NCBI RefSeq assembly: GCF_044389085.1
Contig: NZ_JBIRXP010000005.1
Coordinates: forward strand, 1-64,000
Length of the DNA: 64,000 bases
From: Isoptericola sp044389085
GTDB taxonomy: Bacteria > Actinomycetota > Actinomycetes > Actinomycetales > Cellulomonadaceae
Direction: 5' to 3'
In this document: positions 1 through 8,854 of the stretch, one piece after another
Layout: the number at the start of each line of letters is the position of its first letter
Numbering within the stretch: position 1 is the first letter of the stretch
Program-made: the position numbers and the translations under genes
The notes under the pieces: generated by a model
Database searches by the model: none
Told to the model about the DNA's origin: nothing
Seen by the model: only the letters and a program-made list of their open reading frames with translations

Positions 1-190
1 CGAACCCCCAAAAGAGCCCGCAGCATTCAACGATACTGGCCAGACCAAGCTGAACTGCTCAGTCCGATCCAAAGGAACCACAAAGGGTTCAAAAAATTTG
101 GCATTGACTATCAAACACACTGTTGAGTTCTCAAACAACCGACGCACACCGCAGAACCAGAACTTCCCGTTCTGACCCTCCCGGGGCAAC
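1..190 (-). promoter_or_regulatory. rRNA operon leader (16S gene lies off the left edge)
   Basis: Read on the minus strand, this stretch carries the leader typical of actinobacterial 16S rRNA genes. It includes a boxA-like antitermination segment (TTGTTTGAGAACTCAACAG, about 131-149) followed by the characteristic A/T-rich block around 85-115. It is much less GC-rich than the rest of the window, as rRNA leaders of this group are. The 16S start itself is not in the window, so the transcribed gene is inferred from the leader and from the promoter at 197-225. Confidence 0.85.
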
Positions 191-196
191 CCCTCA

Positions 197-225
197 ACCT
201 TACTCGGTTCGCCCTGCCCCGTCAA
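197..225 (-). promoter_or_regulatory. rRNA operon promoter
   Basis: On the minus strand a -35 box TTGACG (220-225) stands exactly 17 bases from a -10 box TAAGGT (197-202). This is one of the best sigma-A type promoters in the window. It points into the rRNA leader, with transcription expected to start near 190. Confidence 0.85.
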
Positions 226-497
226 CTCCCGGCCGTTGGCCTGGCGTGTCGGTTCGAACGTCCCGGTCCCGAACGAAGGCGCACTCGTCGACCTCGTGAA
301 GAAGGATTCGGGTGTCCGCCCCGGGCCGGCCACCGGTACCCAGCCTCGCGGCTGTCTCCTCGGTGTCCGTTCTCCCTGTCGGGCGAACGACCAGAACATT
401 ACACACACTCCGGCCGACCCACCAAATCGCGCTCTGACCTGCAGCGATACACGTGGGGTGCCCGGCGGGGGTGAAGGACCCGGCCCCCTCGGGGGAC
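226..497. other. Gene-free region upstream of the rRNA promoter
   Basis: No convincing gene is seen here. A second, weaker minus-strand promoter is possible: TTGGTG (420-425), an 18-base spacer and TAATGT (396-401). That would give the rRNA operon tandem promoters, as is common. The short open frames here have no ribosome binding site or recognisable product. Confidence 0.4.
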
Positions 498-541
498 GGC
501 CAGGGCCCCGGGCGAGCTCGCGCTCCCCCGGGGCCCTGGCC
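498..541 (-). terminator. tyrS terminator
   Basis: A perfect 15-bp stem (498-512 with 527-541) with a 14-base loop lies just downstream of the tyrS stop codon on the minus strand. There is no U-tract, which is usual in high-GC actinobacteria. It separates tyrS from the strong rRNA promoter. Confidence 0.8.
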
Positions 542-556
542 TTCGTGCCGCGTCGG

Positions 557-1816
557 CTACTCGGCGACGGCGACGGCGAGCGTCCGCTTGCCGCGGCGCA
601 GGACGGCGTACCTCCCGTGCAGCAGGTCCTCCGTGCGCAGCGCCGCGTCCTCCGTCTCCACCTTCGTGTTGTTCACGTACGCCCCGCCCTCACCGATCGC
701 GCGGCGGGCCGCGGCCTTCGACGCGACCAGGCCCGAGCCCACGAACGCGTCGACCACGAGGTCGCCGGCCTTCGCCGTCGTGCGCGGGAGCTCGGCGACG
801 GCCGCGCCGAGGGTCCCCGCGTCCAGACCGTGCAGCTCGCCGCGCCCGAACAACGCCTGGCTCGCCGTGATGACCGCGTCCGTCGCGGCCTGGCCGTGGA
901 CCAGGGTCGTGAGGTCGCCGGCCAGTGCCCGCTGCGCCTCGCGCGCGAACGGCCGCTCGGCGACCTCGGCCTCGAGGGCGTCGATCTCTTCCCGGGTGCG
1001 GAAGGTGAAGACCTTCAGGTACTTCACGACGTCCGCGTCCGCCGTGTTGAGCCAGAACTGGTAGAAGGCGTACGGGCTCGTCAGCTCCGGGTCGAGCCAG
1101 ACCGCGCCGCCCTCCGACTTGCCCATCTTGGTGCCGTCGGCCTTGGTGATGAGCGGCGACGTCAGTGCGTGCACGGCCGCGCCGTCGGTCTTGCGGATCA
1201 GCTCGACGCCGGACAGCAGGTTGCCCCACTGGTCGTTGCCGCCGAGCTGCAACGTGCAGCCGTGCCGCTCGTACAGCTCGCGGAAGTCCATGCCCTGGAG
1301 CACCTGGTAGCTGAACTCGGTGTAGCTGATGCCCTCGTCCGAGCGCAGGCGCCGGGCCACGATGTCCTTGCCGAGCATCGTGCCCACCCGGAAGTGCTTG
1401 CCGACGTCGCGCAGGAAGTCGATCGCCGACATCGACCCGGTCCAGTCGAGGTTGTTCACCATCCGCGCGGCGGCCGGGCCCTCGAAGTCCAGGAAGGGCT
1501 CGATCTGGGCCCGGATGCGGTCCACCCAGCCGGCGACCACGTCGCGCGACTGCATCGATCGCTCCGTGGTCGGGCGCGGGTCGCCGATGAGACCCGTGGC
1601 GCCGCCGACCAGCGCGAGGGGGCGGTGCCCCGCGAGCTGGAGCCGGCGCATGTTCAGCAGCTGGACCATGTGCCCGACGTGCAGGCTCTGCGCCGTCGGG
1701 TCGAAGCCCGCGTAATAGGTGACGGGTCCCTCGGCCAGCGCAGAACGCAGCGCGGCCTCGTCGGTGGACTGCGCCACCAGGCCTCGCCAGTGCAGCTCGT
1801 CGAGAACGTCGGTCAC
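557..1816 (-). CDS. tyrS: Tyrosine--tRNA ligase
   Basis: This cytoplasmic class I aminoacyl-tRNA synthetase charges tRNA-Tyr. The 419 residues match the bacterial TyrRS length. The HIGH-type signature is HVGH (residues 46-49), the KMSKS-type loop is KMGKS (about residue 230), and an S4-like RNA-binding segment lies at the C-terminus (AARRAIGEGGAYVN). The frame is open further upstream, but I chose the GTG at 1816 because GAGGAG sits six bases before it and family similarity begins there. The gene ends at a strong hairpin (498-541). It may be co-transcribed with the DNA glycosylase gene upstream, 62 bases away. Confidence 0.95.
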   Translation of the reverse strand: MTDVLDELHWRGLVAQSTDEAALRSALAEGPVTYYAGFDPTAQSLHVGHMVQLLNMRRLQLAGHRPLALVGGATGLIGDPRPTTERSMQSRDVVAGWVDRIRAQIEPFLDFEGPAAARMVNNLDWTGSMSAIDFLRDVGKHFRVGTMLGKDIVARRLRSDEGISYTEFSYQVLQGMDFRELYERHGCTLQLGGNDQWGNLLSGVELIRKTDGAAVHALTSPLITKADGTKMGKSEGGAVWLDPELTSPYAFYQFWLNTADADVVKYLKVFTFRTREEIDALEAEVAERPFAREAQRALAGDLTTLVHGQAATDAVITASQALFGRGELHGLDAGTLGAAVAELPRTTAKAGDLVVDAFVGSGLVASKAAARRAIGEGGAYVNNTKVETEDAALRTEDLLHGRYAVLRRGKRTLAVAVAE

Positions 1817-1878
1817 CGTGTGCTCCTCGTGCCAGGGGTCGCGGCCCGGACGGGCCGCCCTCCTAGTGTGCCCGACGC

Positions 1879-2580
1879 CTACCGCCGACGGCGCCGTGAT
1901 TCCGCCGCCCGGTACGCCGAGACGGTGGGGTCGCCCGCCAGCCAGAAGCGCCATGGGAAGAGATCGGCGCGGCCGCCCTCGCCGCTCACCCCGACGCGGG
2001 GCCCCGTCGCGACGTCGCCGCCCGGCCGTGGGGGCACCCGCAGCACCAGGTCGCCGCGCGGGTCGGCGACGTCCGCGCCGTCGTCGTCCCGGTCGATCGC
2101 GAGCGCGACGGTCAGCCGCGCCGGGCCGCGAGCCAGGTCGACGTCGGACCGCGTGACACCCGCGGCCGCGCGCCGCTCGCGCGCGAGGTCGGCACCTTCG
2201 ACCACCTCGCCGGCACGGAGCAGCACGGCGGACGCCTCACCCGGAGGGCTGCACACGACGTTCATGCAGTGGTGCAGCCCCAGATGGCGGTACACGTAGA
2301 CGTGGCCGGGCTCGCCGAACATGGTGCGGTTGCGGGCGGTCTCGCCCCGGTAGGCGTGCGAGCCCGGGTCGGCGGGACCGGCGTACGCCTCGACCTCCGT
2401 GATGCGCACGGTCACCGCCCCCTCCGGCGTCCGCCGGGTGAGCAGCGCACCCAGGAGGTCACGGGCGACGACCTGCACCTCGCGGGTGAACCACGCGCGG
2501 TCCGGCACCCCGTCTGCCGCGACGCCGGCGCGCGCGTCCGGCACGGCCGCCGAGGAGCTCTGCTCCCGCCGCGCGGTCAT
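1879..2580 (-). CDS. DNA-3-methyladenine glycosylase (Mpg/AAG family)
   Basis: This 233-residue protein belongs to the Mpg/AAG family, which excises alkylated purines such as 3-methyladenine in base excision repair. Visible family features are ARDLLGALL near the N-terminus, ITEVEAY with the catalytic glutamate, DPGSHAYRG, RNRTMFG and the HVYVYRHLGLHHCMN segment. The ATG at 2580 overlaps the stop of the upstream kinase-like gene by four bases (ATGA), so the two are translationally coupled. The C-terminus is arginine-rich (SRRRRR), which is common in GC-rich actinobacteria. Confidence 0.93.
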   Translation of the reverse strand: MTARREQSSSAAVPDARAGVAADGVPDRAWFTREVQVVARDLLGALLTRRTPEGAVTVRITEVEAYAGPADPGSHAYRGETARNRTMFGEPGHVYVYRHLGLHHCMNVVCSPPGEASAVLLRAGEVVEGADLARERRAAAGVTRSDVDLARGPARLTVALAIDRDDDGADVADPRGDLVLRVPPRPGGDVATGPRVGVSGEGGRADLFPWRFWLAGDPTVSAYRAAESRRRRR

Positions 2581-3203
2581 CGCGTCCCCGAGGTCGCGTC
2601 GGGCACCGCGACGACGAGCCGCCCGACGCCGTCGAGCCGGACGTCGGCGCGCTCGCGCGTGCGCTCCGCCGCGTAGTGGGCGCGCTCGTCGGCCATCCAC
2701 CGCAACCAGTGCTCCCGAGCGTCCGAGCCGTCGCGCGCGAGGCCACGGTCGAGGCGCACCGCGTCGGCCGCCTCGACCCAGACCTTGAGGGCTGCCCAGG
2801 GGTCGACCTGGCGCGCGGCCGCGCCACAGCCCTCGACGACGAGCACCGGGGCGGGCTCGACGTCGTGCGCCTCGGCGTACTCGCCCGCCACCCAGTCGAA
2901 GCGGCGGTACCGGCCCGCGCGGCCCGCCGCGAGCGGGCCCAGGATCCACTCCCCCAGGCGCCGCGCGCCGCCGTCGGGCCCGGCCTCCCAGCCCTCGTAG
3001 AGGTCGTCGAGGTGCACGACCTGACACGCGAACCGCACAGCGAGCTGCGTGGCGAGCGTCGTCTTGCCGGAGCCTGCGGGGCCGTCGACGCACACGAGGC
3101 GCGTGCGCCGCCACGGCTCGGGCTCCCCGGGCCCGGGGAGCCGCGGCACCGCCGCGTGCACGCGCGCCACCAGCTGGTCCAGCACGTCCTCGCTCGTCGT
3201 CAC
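2577..3203 (-). CDS. P-loop nucleotide kinase-like ATP-binding protein
   Basis: This 208-residue protein has a Walker A motif GPAGSGKT near residue 42, then HLDDLYEGWE and VLVVEGCGA, a pattern like that of uridine kinases and other small-molecule kinases. The LID-like arginine-rich region (RAHYAAERTRERAD) also fits a kinase. The substrate cannot be read from the sequence. I chose the GTG at 3203 because GGAGGAGGGAG lies just upstream; the frame extends further but without similarity. A plausible -10 (TACGGT) stands about 30 bases before the start. The gene couples to the glycosylase gene downstream. Confidence 0.75.
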   Translation of the reverse strand: MTTSEDVLDQLVARVHAAVPRLPGPGEPEPWRRTRLVCVDGPAGSGKTTLATQLAVRFACQVVHLDDLYEGWEAGPDGGARRLGEWILGPLAAGRAGRYRRFDWVAGEYAEAHDVEPAPVLVVEGCGAAARQVDPWAALKVWVEAADAVRLDRGLARDGSDAREHWLRWMADERAHYAAERTRERADVRLDGVGRLVVAVPDATSGTR

Positions 3204-3257
3204 GACCGCTCCCTCCTCCGGCCCGCCGACCGTACCCGCTCCCGTGCCGTCGACGAA

Positions 3258-3299
3258 CGACGTCGGCCGCACGCCCCGAGGAGCGTGCGGCCGACGTCG
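3258..3299 (-). terminator. argH / arginine operon terminator
   Basis: A perfect 17-bp stem (3258-3274 with 3283-3299) and an 8-base loop lie 14 bases beyond the argH stop on the minus strand. This is the expected end of the arginine transcript. Confidence 0.85.
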
Positions 3300-3312
3300 G
3301 TGCGGGTCGGGC

Positions 3313-4770
3313 TCAGCTGTCCGCCCAGATGCGGAACTCCGCGGACCGCTCCTTGGCGGCCTCCACCTGCTCGGCGACCCGCGCCGGGGCGGTGCCGCCG
3401 ACACCGTCGCGAGAACCGACCGAGCCCTCGACGCTCAGCACCTCGCGCACACCCGGGGTCAGGTGCTCGGAGATCCCGGCGAGGTCGGCGTCCGAGAGGT
3501 CCCACAGCTCGATGCCGCGCTCCTCGCAGACCCGGACGCACGCGCCGGCCACCTCGTGCGCGATGCGGAACGGGACGCCCTGGCGCACCAGCCACTCGGC
3601 GACGTCGGTGGCCAGCGAGAAGCCCTGCGGGGCGAGCTCGGCCATCCGTGCCGTGTCGAACGTGAGGGTGCGGACCATCCCCGCGAACGCGGGCAGCAGC
3701 ACCGTGAGCGTGGAGACCTGGTCGAAGACCGGCTCCTTGTCCTCCTGCAGGTCGCGGTTGTACGCCAGCGGCAGGCCCTTGAGCGTGGTGAGCAGGCCCG
3801 TGAGGTCGCCCACGAGCCGGCCGGCCTTGCCGCGGGCGAGCTCCGCGATGTCCGGGTTCTTCTTCTGCGGCATGATGCTCGACCCGGTGGACCACGAGTC
3901 GTCCAGGCGTACGAAGCCGAACTCCTTCGTGTTCCAGAGGATGATCTCCTCGCTCAGCCGCGACAGGTCGATGCCGACCATCGCGGACCCGAACGCGAAC
4001 TCCGCGACGACGTCGCGCGCGGCCGTGCCGTCGATCGAGTTCTCCACCGGTCCGTCGAAGCCGAGCTCCGCCGCGACCGCCGCCGGGTCGAGCCCGAGCG
4101 ACGAGCCCGCGAGCGCCCCCGACCCGTACGGCGAGCGCGCGGCGCGCACGTCCCAGTCGACGAACCGGTCGACGTCGCGCAGCAGCGGCCACGCGTGCGC
4201 CAGGAGCTGGTGGGCCAGCAGGACAGGCTGCGCGTGCTGCAGGTGCGTGCGGCCCGGCATGACGGCCTCGCCGGCCGCCTCCGCCTGCACGATGAGCGCG
4301 TCCACGACGTCGAGCACCTGGCGCACGACGACGCGCGCCTGGTCGCGCAGGTACAGCCGCACGAGGGTGGCGATCTGGTCGTTGCGCGAGCGGCCCGCGC
4401 GGAGCTTGCCGCCGAGCTCGGTCCCGGCGCGCTCGATGAGACCGCGCTCCAGCGCCGTGTGCACGTCCTCGTCGCCGAGCACGGGGAGGAACGCCCCCGA
4501 CTCGACGTCGGCGAGCAGCACGTCGAGCGCCTCGAGCATGCCCGTGAGCTCGTCGTCCGTGAGCAGGCCCGCGGCGTGCAGCACGCGGGCGTGCGCCCGG
4601 GACCCCCGGATGTCGTACGGGGCGAGCACCCAGTCGAAGTGCGTCGACTGGCTCAGCGCCTGCAGCTCCGGCGACGGGCCGCCGGAGAACCGGCCGCCCC
4701 ACAGGGAGACGTTGTCGCCCTGCGTCGTCACCGCTCCGGACCCTGCGCCCGGCGTGACCTCGGAGCCCAC
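3313..4770 (-). CDS. argH: Argininosuccinate lyase
   Basis: ArgH catalyses the last step of arginine synthesis, splitting argininosuccinate to arginine and fumarate. The 485 residues carry the fumarase/aspartase superfamily signature GSSIMPQKKNP (around residue 290) and the N-terminal LWGGRF typical of ArgH. I chose the GTG at 4770: GGGGAG lies seven bases upstream, and the start sits one base after the argG stop. A second in-frame GTG 13 codons on (TTQGDNVSLWGG) would match shorter homologues but has a poorly spaced ribosome site. It is the last gene of the cluster and is followed by a 17-bp hairpin. Confidence 0.95.
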   Translation of the reverse strand: MGSEVTPGAGSGAVTTQGDNVSLWGGRFSGGPSPELQALSQSTHFDWVLAPYDIRGSRAHARVLHAAGLLTDDELTGMLEALDVLLADVESGAFLPVLGDEDVHTALERGLIERAGTELGGKLRAGRSRNDQIATLVRLYLRDQARVVVRQVLDVVDALIVQAEAAGEAVMPGRTHLQHAQPVLLAHQLLAHAWPLLRDVDRFVDWDVRAARSPYGSGALAGSSLGLDPAAVAAELGFDGPVENSIDGTAARDVVAEFAFGSAMVGIDLSRLSEEIILWNTKEFGFVRLDDSWSTGSSIMPQKKNPDIAELARGKAGRLVGDLTGLLTTLKGLPLAYNRDLQEDKEPVFDQVSTLTVLLPAFAGMVRTLTFDTARMAELAPQGFSLATDVAEWLVRQGVPFRIAHEVAGACVRVCEERGIELWDLSDADLAGISEHLTPGVREVLSVEGSVGSRDGVGGTAPARVAEQVEAAKERSAEFRIWADS

Positions 4771-4771
4771 G

Positions 4772-6001
4772 TCAGAACTCCCCGACGCCGAAGTCCACGC
4801 CGTTGCCGAACTTCTCGTCGCGGGCCGCGGCCTGCTTGGCGGCGAGGCCGTAGATCTCGATGAAGCCCCGGGCGTGCGACTGGTCGAACGAGTCGCCCTC
4901 GTCGTAGGTGGCGAGGTTGAAGTCGTACAGGCTGGACTCCGAGCGGCGGCCCGTCACGGTGACCCGGCCGCCGTGCAGCACCATGCGGATGTCGCCGGAG
5001 ACGTACTTCTGGGTCTCGTCGACGAACGTGTCGAGGTTCTTCTTCAGCGGCGAGAACCACATGCCGTCGTAGACCAGCTCGGTCCAGCGCTGCTCGACCT
5101 GCCGCTTGAAGCGGGCCTGCTCGCGCTCGAGGGTGACGTTCTCCAGCTCCTGGTGCGCGGCGATGAGCGCGATCGCGCCGGGCGCCTCGTAGATCTCGCG
5201 GGACTTGATGCCGACGAGGCGGTCCTCGACGATGTCGATGCGGCCCACGCCCTGGGCGCCGGCACGACGGTTCATCTCCTGGATGGCCTGCAGCGGGGTG
5301 ACGGCCACGCCGTCGAGCGCGACCGGCACACCCTGGTCGAAGGTGATGACGACCTCGTCGGCGACCGGCGGGAACGTCGGGTCGTCGGTGTAGGAGTAGA
5401 CGTCCTTGGTGGGCTCGTTCCAGATGTCCTCGAGGAAGCCGGTCTCCACCGCGCGACCCCACACGTTCTGGTCGATCGAGAACGGGTTCTTCTTGGTGGT
5501 CGCGATCGGCAGGTCGTGGCGCTCCGCGTAGTCGATCGCCTTCTCGCGCGTGAGCGCGAGGTCGCGCACCGGGGCGATGGACTTGAGGTCCGGGGCGAGC
5601 GACGTCGTCGCGACCTCGAAGCGGACCTGGTCGTTGCCCTTGCCGGTGCAGCCGTGCGCGACCGTCGTCGCGCCGAACTGGCGCGCGGCGCGCACGAGGT
5701 GCTTGACGATCACCGGGCGGGAGATCGCCGAGACCAGCGGGTAGCGGTCGAGGTACATGCCGTTGGCCTTGAGCGCGGGCATGCAGTACTCCGCCGCGAA
5801 CTCGTCGCGCGCGTCGGCGACGTACGCCTCGACGGCGCCGCAGTCGAGCGCGCGCTTGCGGATGACGTTCATGTCCTCGCCGCCCTGGCCCACGTCGACG
5901 GCCACGGCGACGACCTCGGCCCCGGTGGCCTCGGCGATCCAGCCGATGGCCACGGAGGTGTCCAGGCCGCCCGAGTAGGCGAGCACGACGCGATCAGTCA
6001 T
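4772..6001 (-). CDS. argG: Argininosuccinate synthase
   Basis: ArgG joins citrulline and aspartate with ATP to give argininosuccinate. The 409-residue protein begins MTDRVVLAYSGGLDTS, the N-type ATP pyrophosphatase P-loop SGGLDTS, and continues with the family segments GQGGEDM and GCTGKGNDQVRFE. An in-frame GTG directly precedes the ATG (6004); I prefer the ATG. The gap to argR holds a hairpin (6049-6071), so argGH may be partly uncoupled from argCJBDFR or have its own promoter. No clear ArgR box is seen in that gap. Confidence 0.96.
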   Translation of the reverse strand: MTDRVVLAYSGGLDTSVAIGWIAEATGAEVVAVAVDVGQGGEDMNVIRKRALDCGAVEAYVADARDEFAAEYCMPALKANGMYLDRYPLVSAISRPVIVKHLVRAARQFGATTVAHGCTGKGNDQVRFEVATTSLAPDLKSIAPVRDLALTREKAIDYAERHDLPIATTKKNPFSIDQNVWGRAVETGFLEDIWNEPTKDVYSYTDDPTFPPVADEVVITFDQGVPVALDGVAVTPLQAIQEMNRRAGAQGVGRIDIVEDRLVGIKSREIYEAPGAIALIAAHQELENVTLEREQARFKRQVEQRWTELVYDGMWFSPLKKNLDTFVDETQKYVSGDIRMVLHGGRVTVTGRRSESSLYDFNLATYDEGDSFDQSHARGFIEIYGLAAKQAAARDEKFGNGVDFGVGEF

Positions 6002-6048
6002 CACAGTTCTCTTTCTTGCGAGGGGGTTCGGGTCAAGTCTGGCAGTAC

Positions 6049-6071
6049 GGGTCCGCGGCGGCCACGGACCC
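6049..6071 (-). terminator. Hairpin between argR and argG
   Basis: GGGTCCG (6049-6055) pairs with CGGACCC (6065-6071), with further GC pairing possible inside the loop. It lies in the only sizeable gap of the arginine cluster and may lower read-through from argCJBDFR into argGH or act as a processing point. Confidence 0.5.
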
Positions 6072-6084
6072 TCGGTGGTCGGGG

Positions 6085-6627
6085 TCAGGGCCCCGTCAGC
6101 TCGAGGAAGCGGCGGGCCAGGTCGTCGCCGCCGAGCGGGTCGCGGGCGATGACGAGGATCGTGTCGTCGCCCGCGATGGAGCCGAGGACGCCCGGGAGGA
6201 CCGAGTGGTCGATCGCGGACGCGAGGTAGTTGGCCGCGCCGGGGGGCGTGCGCAGCACCACGAGGTTGCCGGACGCCTCCGCCGACACGAGCAGGTCGTT
6301 GCAGAGCCGGGCGAGGCGCGCGGCGACGTACTCGACGTCGTGCTCCCCCACGCCCGCGGCCTGCACGCTGCGGTCGCCGCCCTCGCCGGGCACGGCGTAG
6401 ACGAGCGCCCCCGCCGCGTTGCGCACCTTCTCCGCCCGCAGCTCGATGAGGTCGCGCGACAGGGTGCCCTGCGTGACGCTGACGCCCGCGTCGGCGAGCT
6501 CGCGGGCCAGCTCGGCCTGCGAGTGGATCGCCGTGCGCCGCACGATCTCGACGATCCGCGCGTGCCGCGCGGCCTTCGTCGTCGGCCCGGCGGCCTGGCC
6601 CGCCGACGCCCCGTCGACGGCGCTCAC
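6085..6627 (-). CDS. argR: Arginine repressor
   Basis: ArgR is the hexameric arginine-responsive repressor of arginine biosynthesis. The 180 residues include the N-terminal winged helix (IHSQAELARELADAGVSVTQGTLSRDL) read as SQAELA ... TQGTLSRDL, and a C-terminal oligomerisation and arginine-binding domain with the GDDTILVIA segment. I chose the GTG at 6627, which overlaps the argF stop (GTGA) and has TGGAG five bases ahead; the frame is open further but inside argF. Its place within the operon it should repress implies autoregulation through the sites near 12062-12097. Confidence 0.93.
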   Translation of the reverse strand: MSAVDGASAGQAAGPTTKAARHARIVEIVRRTAIHSQAELARELADAGVSVTQGTLSRDLIELRAEKVRNAAGALVYAVPGEGGDRSVQAAGVGEHDVEYVAARLARLCNDLLVSAEASGNLVVLRTPPGAANYLASAIDHSVLPGVLGSIAGDDTILVIARDPLGGDDLARRFLELTGP

Positions 6628-7556
6628 CGGTGCTCCAGCAGCCAGGTGAGCAGCGCCTTCTGCGCGTGCAGGCGGTTCTCCGCCTCGTCCCACACCACCG
6701 AGGCGGGGCCGTCGATCACCGAGCCGGTGACCTCCTTGCCGCGGTAGGCGGGCAGGCAGTGCAGGAAGATCGCGTCGTCGGCCGCGACGGCCAGGAGGTC
6801 GTCGTCGACGCGGTAGGCGTCGAGGGCGGCGAGCCGCTCGGCGGCCTCGTCCTCGTCACCCATCGACACCCAGGTGTCCGCGGCGACGACGTCGGCCCCG
6901 GCGACGGCGGCGCGCACGTCGGTCGTGACGGTCACCGAGCCGCCCGTCGCGGCGGCGATCTCCTCGGCGCGCGCCACGATGTCGGCGGGCGGCAGGTAGC
7001 CCTCGGGCCCGGCGACGGCGACGTGCAGGCCGGCGGTGACCCCGCCGAGCAGGTACGACGCGGCCATGTTGTTGCCGGCGTCGCCCACGTAGGCGAGCCG
7101 CTGCCCGGCCAGGGCGGAGATCCCGCCACGGTGCTGGGCGACGGTGAGCAGGTCGGCGAGGATCTGGCACGGGTGGAAGGCGTCCGTGAGGGCGTTGACG
7201 ACCGGGACCCGCGAGACGGCGGCCATCTCGTCGATGCGCTCCTGGCCGAACGTGCGCCACACGATGGCGGACACCTGACGGTCGAGCACGCGGGTGACGT
7301 CCGCGACGGACTCCCGCACGCCCACCTGGGCCAGGCGGCCGTCGACGATCACCGGGAAGCCGCCGAGCTCGGCGACGCCCGTCGAGAACGAGACCTGGGT
7401 GCGCAGCGTCGGCTTGTCGAACAGGACGGCGACGCCCTGCGGGCCGGCCAGCGGCGCGCGCACGAACCGGTCCTCCCGGAACGCCATGCCGAGCTCGAGG
7501 ACCTCCCGCTGCTCGTCCGGGGTGAGGTCGTCGTCGCGGAGGAAGTGGCGGGGCAT
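6624..7556 (-). CDS. argF: Ornithine carbamoyltransferase
   Basis: ArgF makes citrulline from ornithine and carbamoyl phosphate. The 310 residues show the ornithine-side motif HPCQ (NALTDAFHPCQ), IVWRTFGQ, and HCLPAYRG near the C-terminus. The carbamoyl-phosphate loop, normally S-T-R-T-R, reads PTLRTQ here; the core R-T pair is kept but neighbouring residues differ, probably a lineage variant. Its ATG overlaps the argD stop (TGATG) and its end overlaps the argR start, so it is translationally coupled on both sides. Confidence 0.94.
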   Translation of the reverse strand: MPRHFLRDDDLTPDEQREVLELGMAFREDRFVRAPLAGPQGVAVLFDKPTLRTQVSFSTGVAELGGFPVIVDGRLAQVGVRESVADVTRVLDRQVSAIVWRTFGQERIDEMAAVSRVPVVNALTDAFHPCQILADLLTVAQHRGGISALAGQRLAYVGDAGNNMAASYLLGGVTAGLHVAVAGPEGYLPPADIVARAEEIAAATGGSVTVTTDVRAAVAGADVVAADTWVSMGDEDEAAERLAALDAYRVDDDLLAVAADDAIFLHCLPAYRGKEVTGSVIDGPASVVWDEAENRLHAQKALLTWLLEHR

Positions 7557-8854
7557 CAGGACTCCCTGTCGGCAGAGGGGACGGTGACGGTGGCGAAGAA
7601 CCGGGCGACGTCGCGCGCCTGGTCGGCCGTGAGGATCAGGGGCGGTGCGAGGCGGATCGCGTCCGGGGCGACGGCGTTGACGACGAACCCGGCCTCCAGC
7701 GCCGCCGCCGCGACGTCGGCCGCGACGGACCGGGTGAGCTGGACCGCGAGCAGCAGCCCCCGCCCGCGCACCCCGGCGACGAGCGGGTTGCCCGCGGCCT
7801 CGATCTCGGTGCGCAGCACCTCCCCGACGCGGCGCACGTTCTCGAGGAGGCCGTCACGCTCGATGACGCCGAGCGTGGCGAGGCCGGCAGCCGCCGCGAC
7901 CGGGTTGCCGCCGAACGTGGTGCCGTGCTGGCCGCGGCCGAGCAGCGTCGCGGCGCGCTCGCCGAACGCGATCGCGGCGCCCACGGGGAAGCCGCCGCCC
8001 AGGCCCTTGGCCACGGTGACGACGTCGGGCACGACGCCGCCGCCGATCTCCGGCTGCTGGAAGGCGAACCACGAGCCCGTGCGCCCGACGCCCGTCTGGA
8101 CCTCGTCGAGCACGAGCAGCGCTCCCGCCTCGGCGGTGAGCCGGCGGGCGTGCGCCAGGTAGCCCGGGGGCAGCGGCCGTACGCCGGCCTCGCCCTGCAG
8201 CGGCTCCACGACGAGCGCGGCGACGCCGCCCCGGTCGGCGACCGCCTCCGGCGAGAACGCCTCGTCGAGGGCGGCGGTGTCGCCGAACGGCACGTGCTCG
8301 ACGCCGCCGGGCAGCGGCTCGAACGGCTCGCGGTACGCGGCCTTCGCCGTGAGGGCGAGCGCGCCCATCGAGCGGCCGTGGAAGCCGCCCTCCAGGGCCA
8401 GGACCCGGGTGCGGGTGCCGACGTCGCCAGGTCCGTCGGAGCGGTTGCGCCGCGCCATCTTGAACGCCGCCTCGACCGCCTCGGTGCCCGAGTTGGTGAA
8501 GAACACCCGCGAGCCGTCGGGCGCGCCGGCGAGCTGCAGGAGGCGCTCGGCCAGACCGATCTGGGTGGGCGTGGCGAAGAAGTTCGACACGTGGCCGAGG
8601 GTGCCGAGCTGCGCGCTGATCGCCGCCGTGAGCGTGGGGTGGGCGTGGCCGAGCGCGTTCACCGCGATCCCGGCGAGCAGGTCGAGGTAGCGGCGGCCGT
8701 CGGCGTCCCACACGTACGCGCCCTCGCCGCGCACCAGCACGCGCTGCGGCGGGCCGAACGTGTCCATCACCGCGTGGGCGTACCGGTCCGTCCACGCAGC
8801 GTTCGAGGCGTCGGCGAGGGCGCCGCCGCTCACGGACTGCAGGGTGTCGCTCAC
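7556..8854 (-). CDS. argD: Acetylornithine aminotransferase
   Basis: ArgD is the PLP enzyme that converts N-acetylglutamate semialdehyde to N-acetylornithine. The 432-residue protein has the class III aminotransferase hallmarks FFTNSGTEAVEAAFK, GGFHGRS, LVLDEVQTGVGRTG and the PLP lysine in TVAKGLGGG. I chose the GTG at 8854 because it overlaps the argB stop (GTGA) and similarity begins there; the frame stays open upstream inside argB. It is an internal gene of the argCJBDFR series. Confidence 0.95.
   Translation of the reverse strand: MSDTLQSVSGGALADASNAAWTDRYAHAVMDTFGPPQRVLVRGEGAYVWDADGRRYLDLLAGIAVNALGHAHPTLTAAISAQLGTLGHVSNFFATPTQIGLAERLLQLAGAPDGSRVFFTNSGTEAVEAAFKMARRNRSDGPGDVGTRTRVLALEGGFHGRSMGALALTAKAAYREPFEPLPGGVEHVPFGDTAALDEAFSPEAVADRGGVAALVVEPLQGEAGVRPLPPGYLAHARRLTAEAGALLVLDEVQTGVGRTGSWFAFQQPEIGGGVVPDVVTVAKGLGGGFPVGAAIAFGERAATLLGRGQHGTTFGGNPVAAAAGLATLGVIERDGLLENVRRVGEVLRTEIEAAGNPLVAGVRGRGLLLAVQLTRSVAADVAAAALEAGFVVNAVAPDAIRLAPPLILTADQARDVARFFATVTVPSADRES

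Noticed and set aside
1..190. Part of the 16S rRNA gene itself
   Set aside because: The sequence is the leader; the conserved 16S start is not reached before the window edge.
236..2299. A long plus-strand open frame (about 690 codons) opposite tyrS and the glycosylase gene
   Set aside because: Its translation is Arg/Ala-rich low-complexity sequence with no motif, and the opposite strand carries clear genes. Long antisense frames are expected at this GC content.
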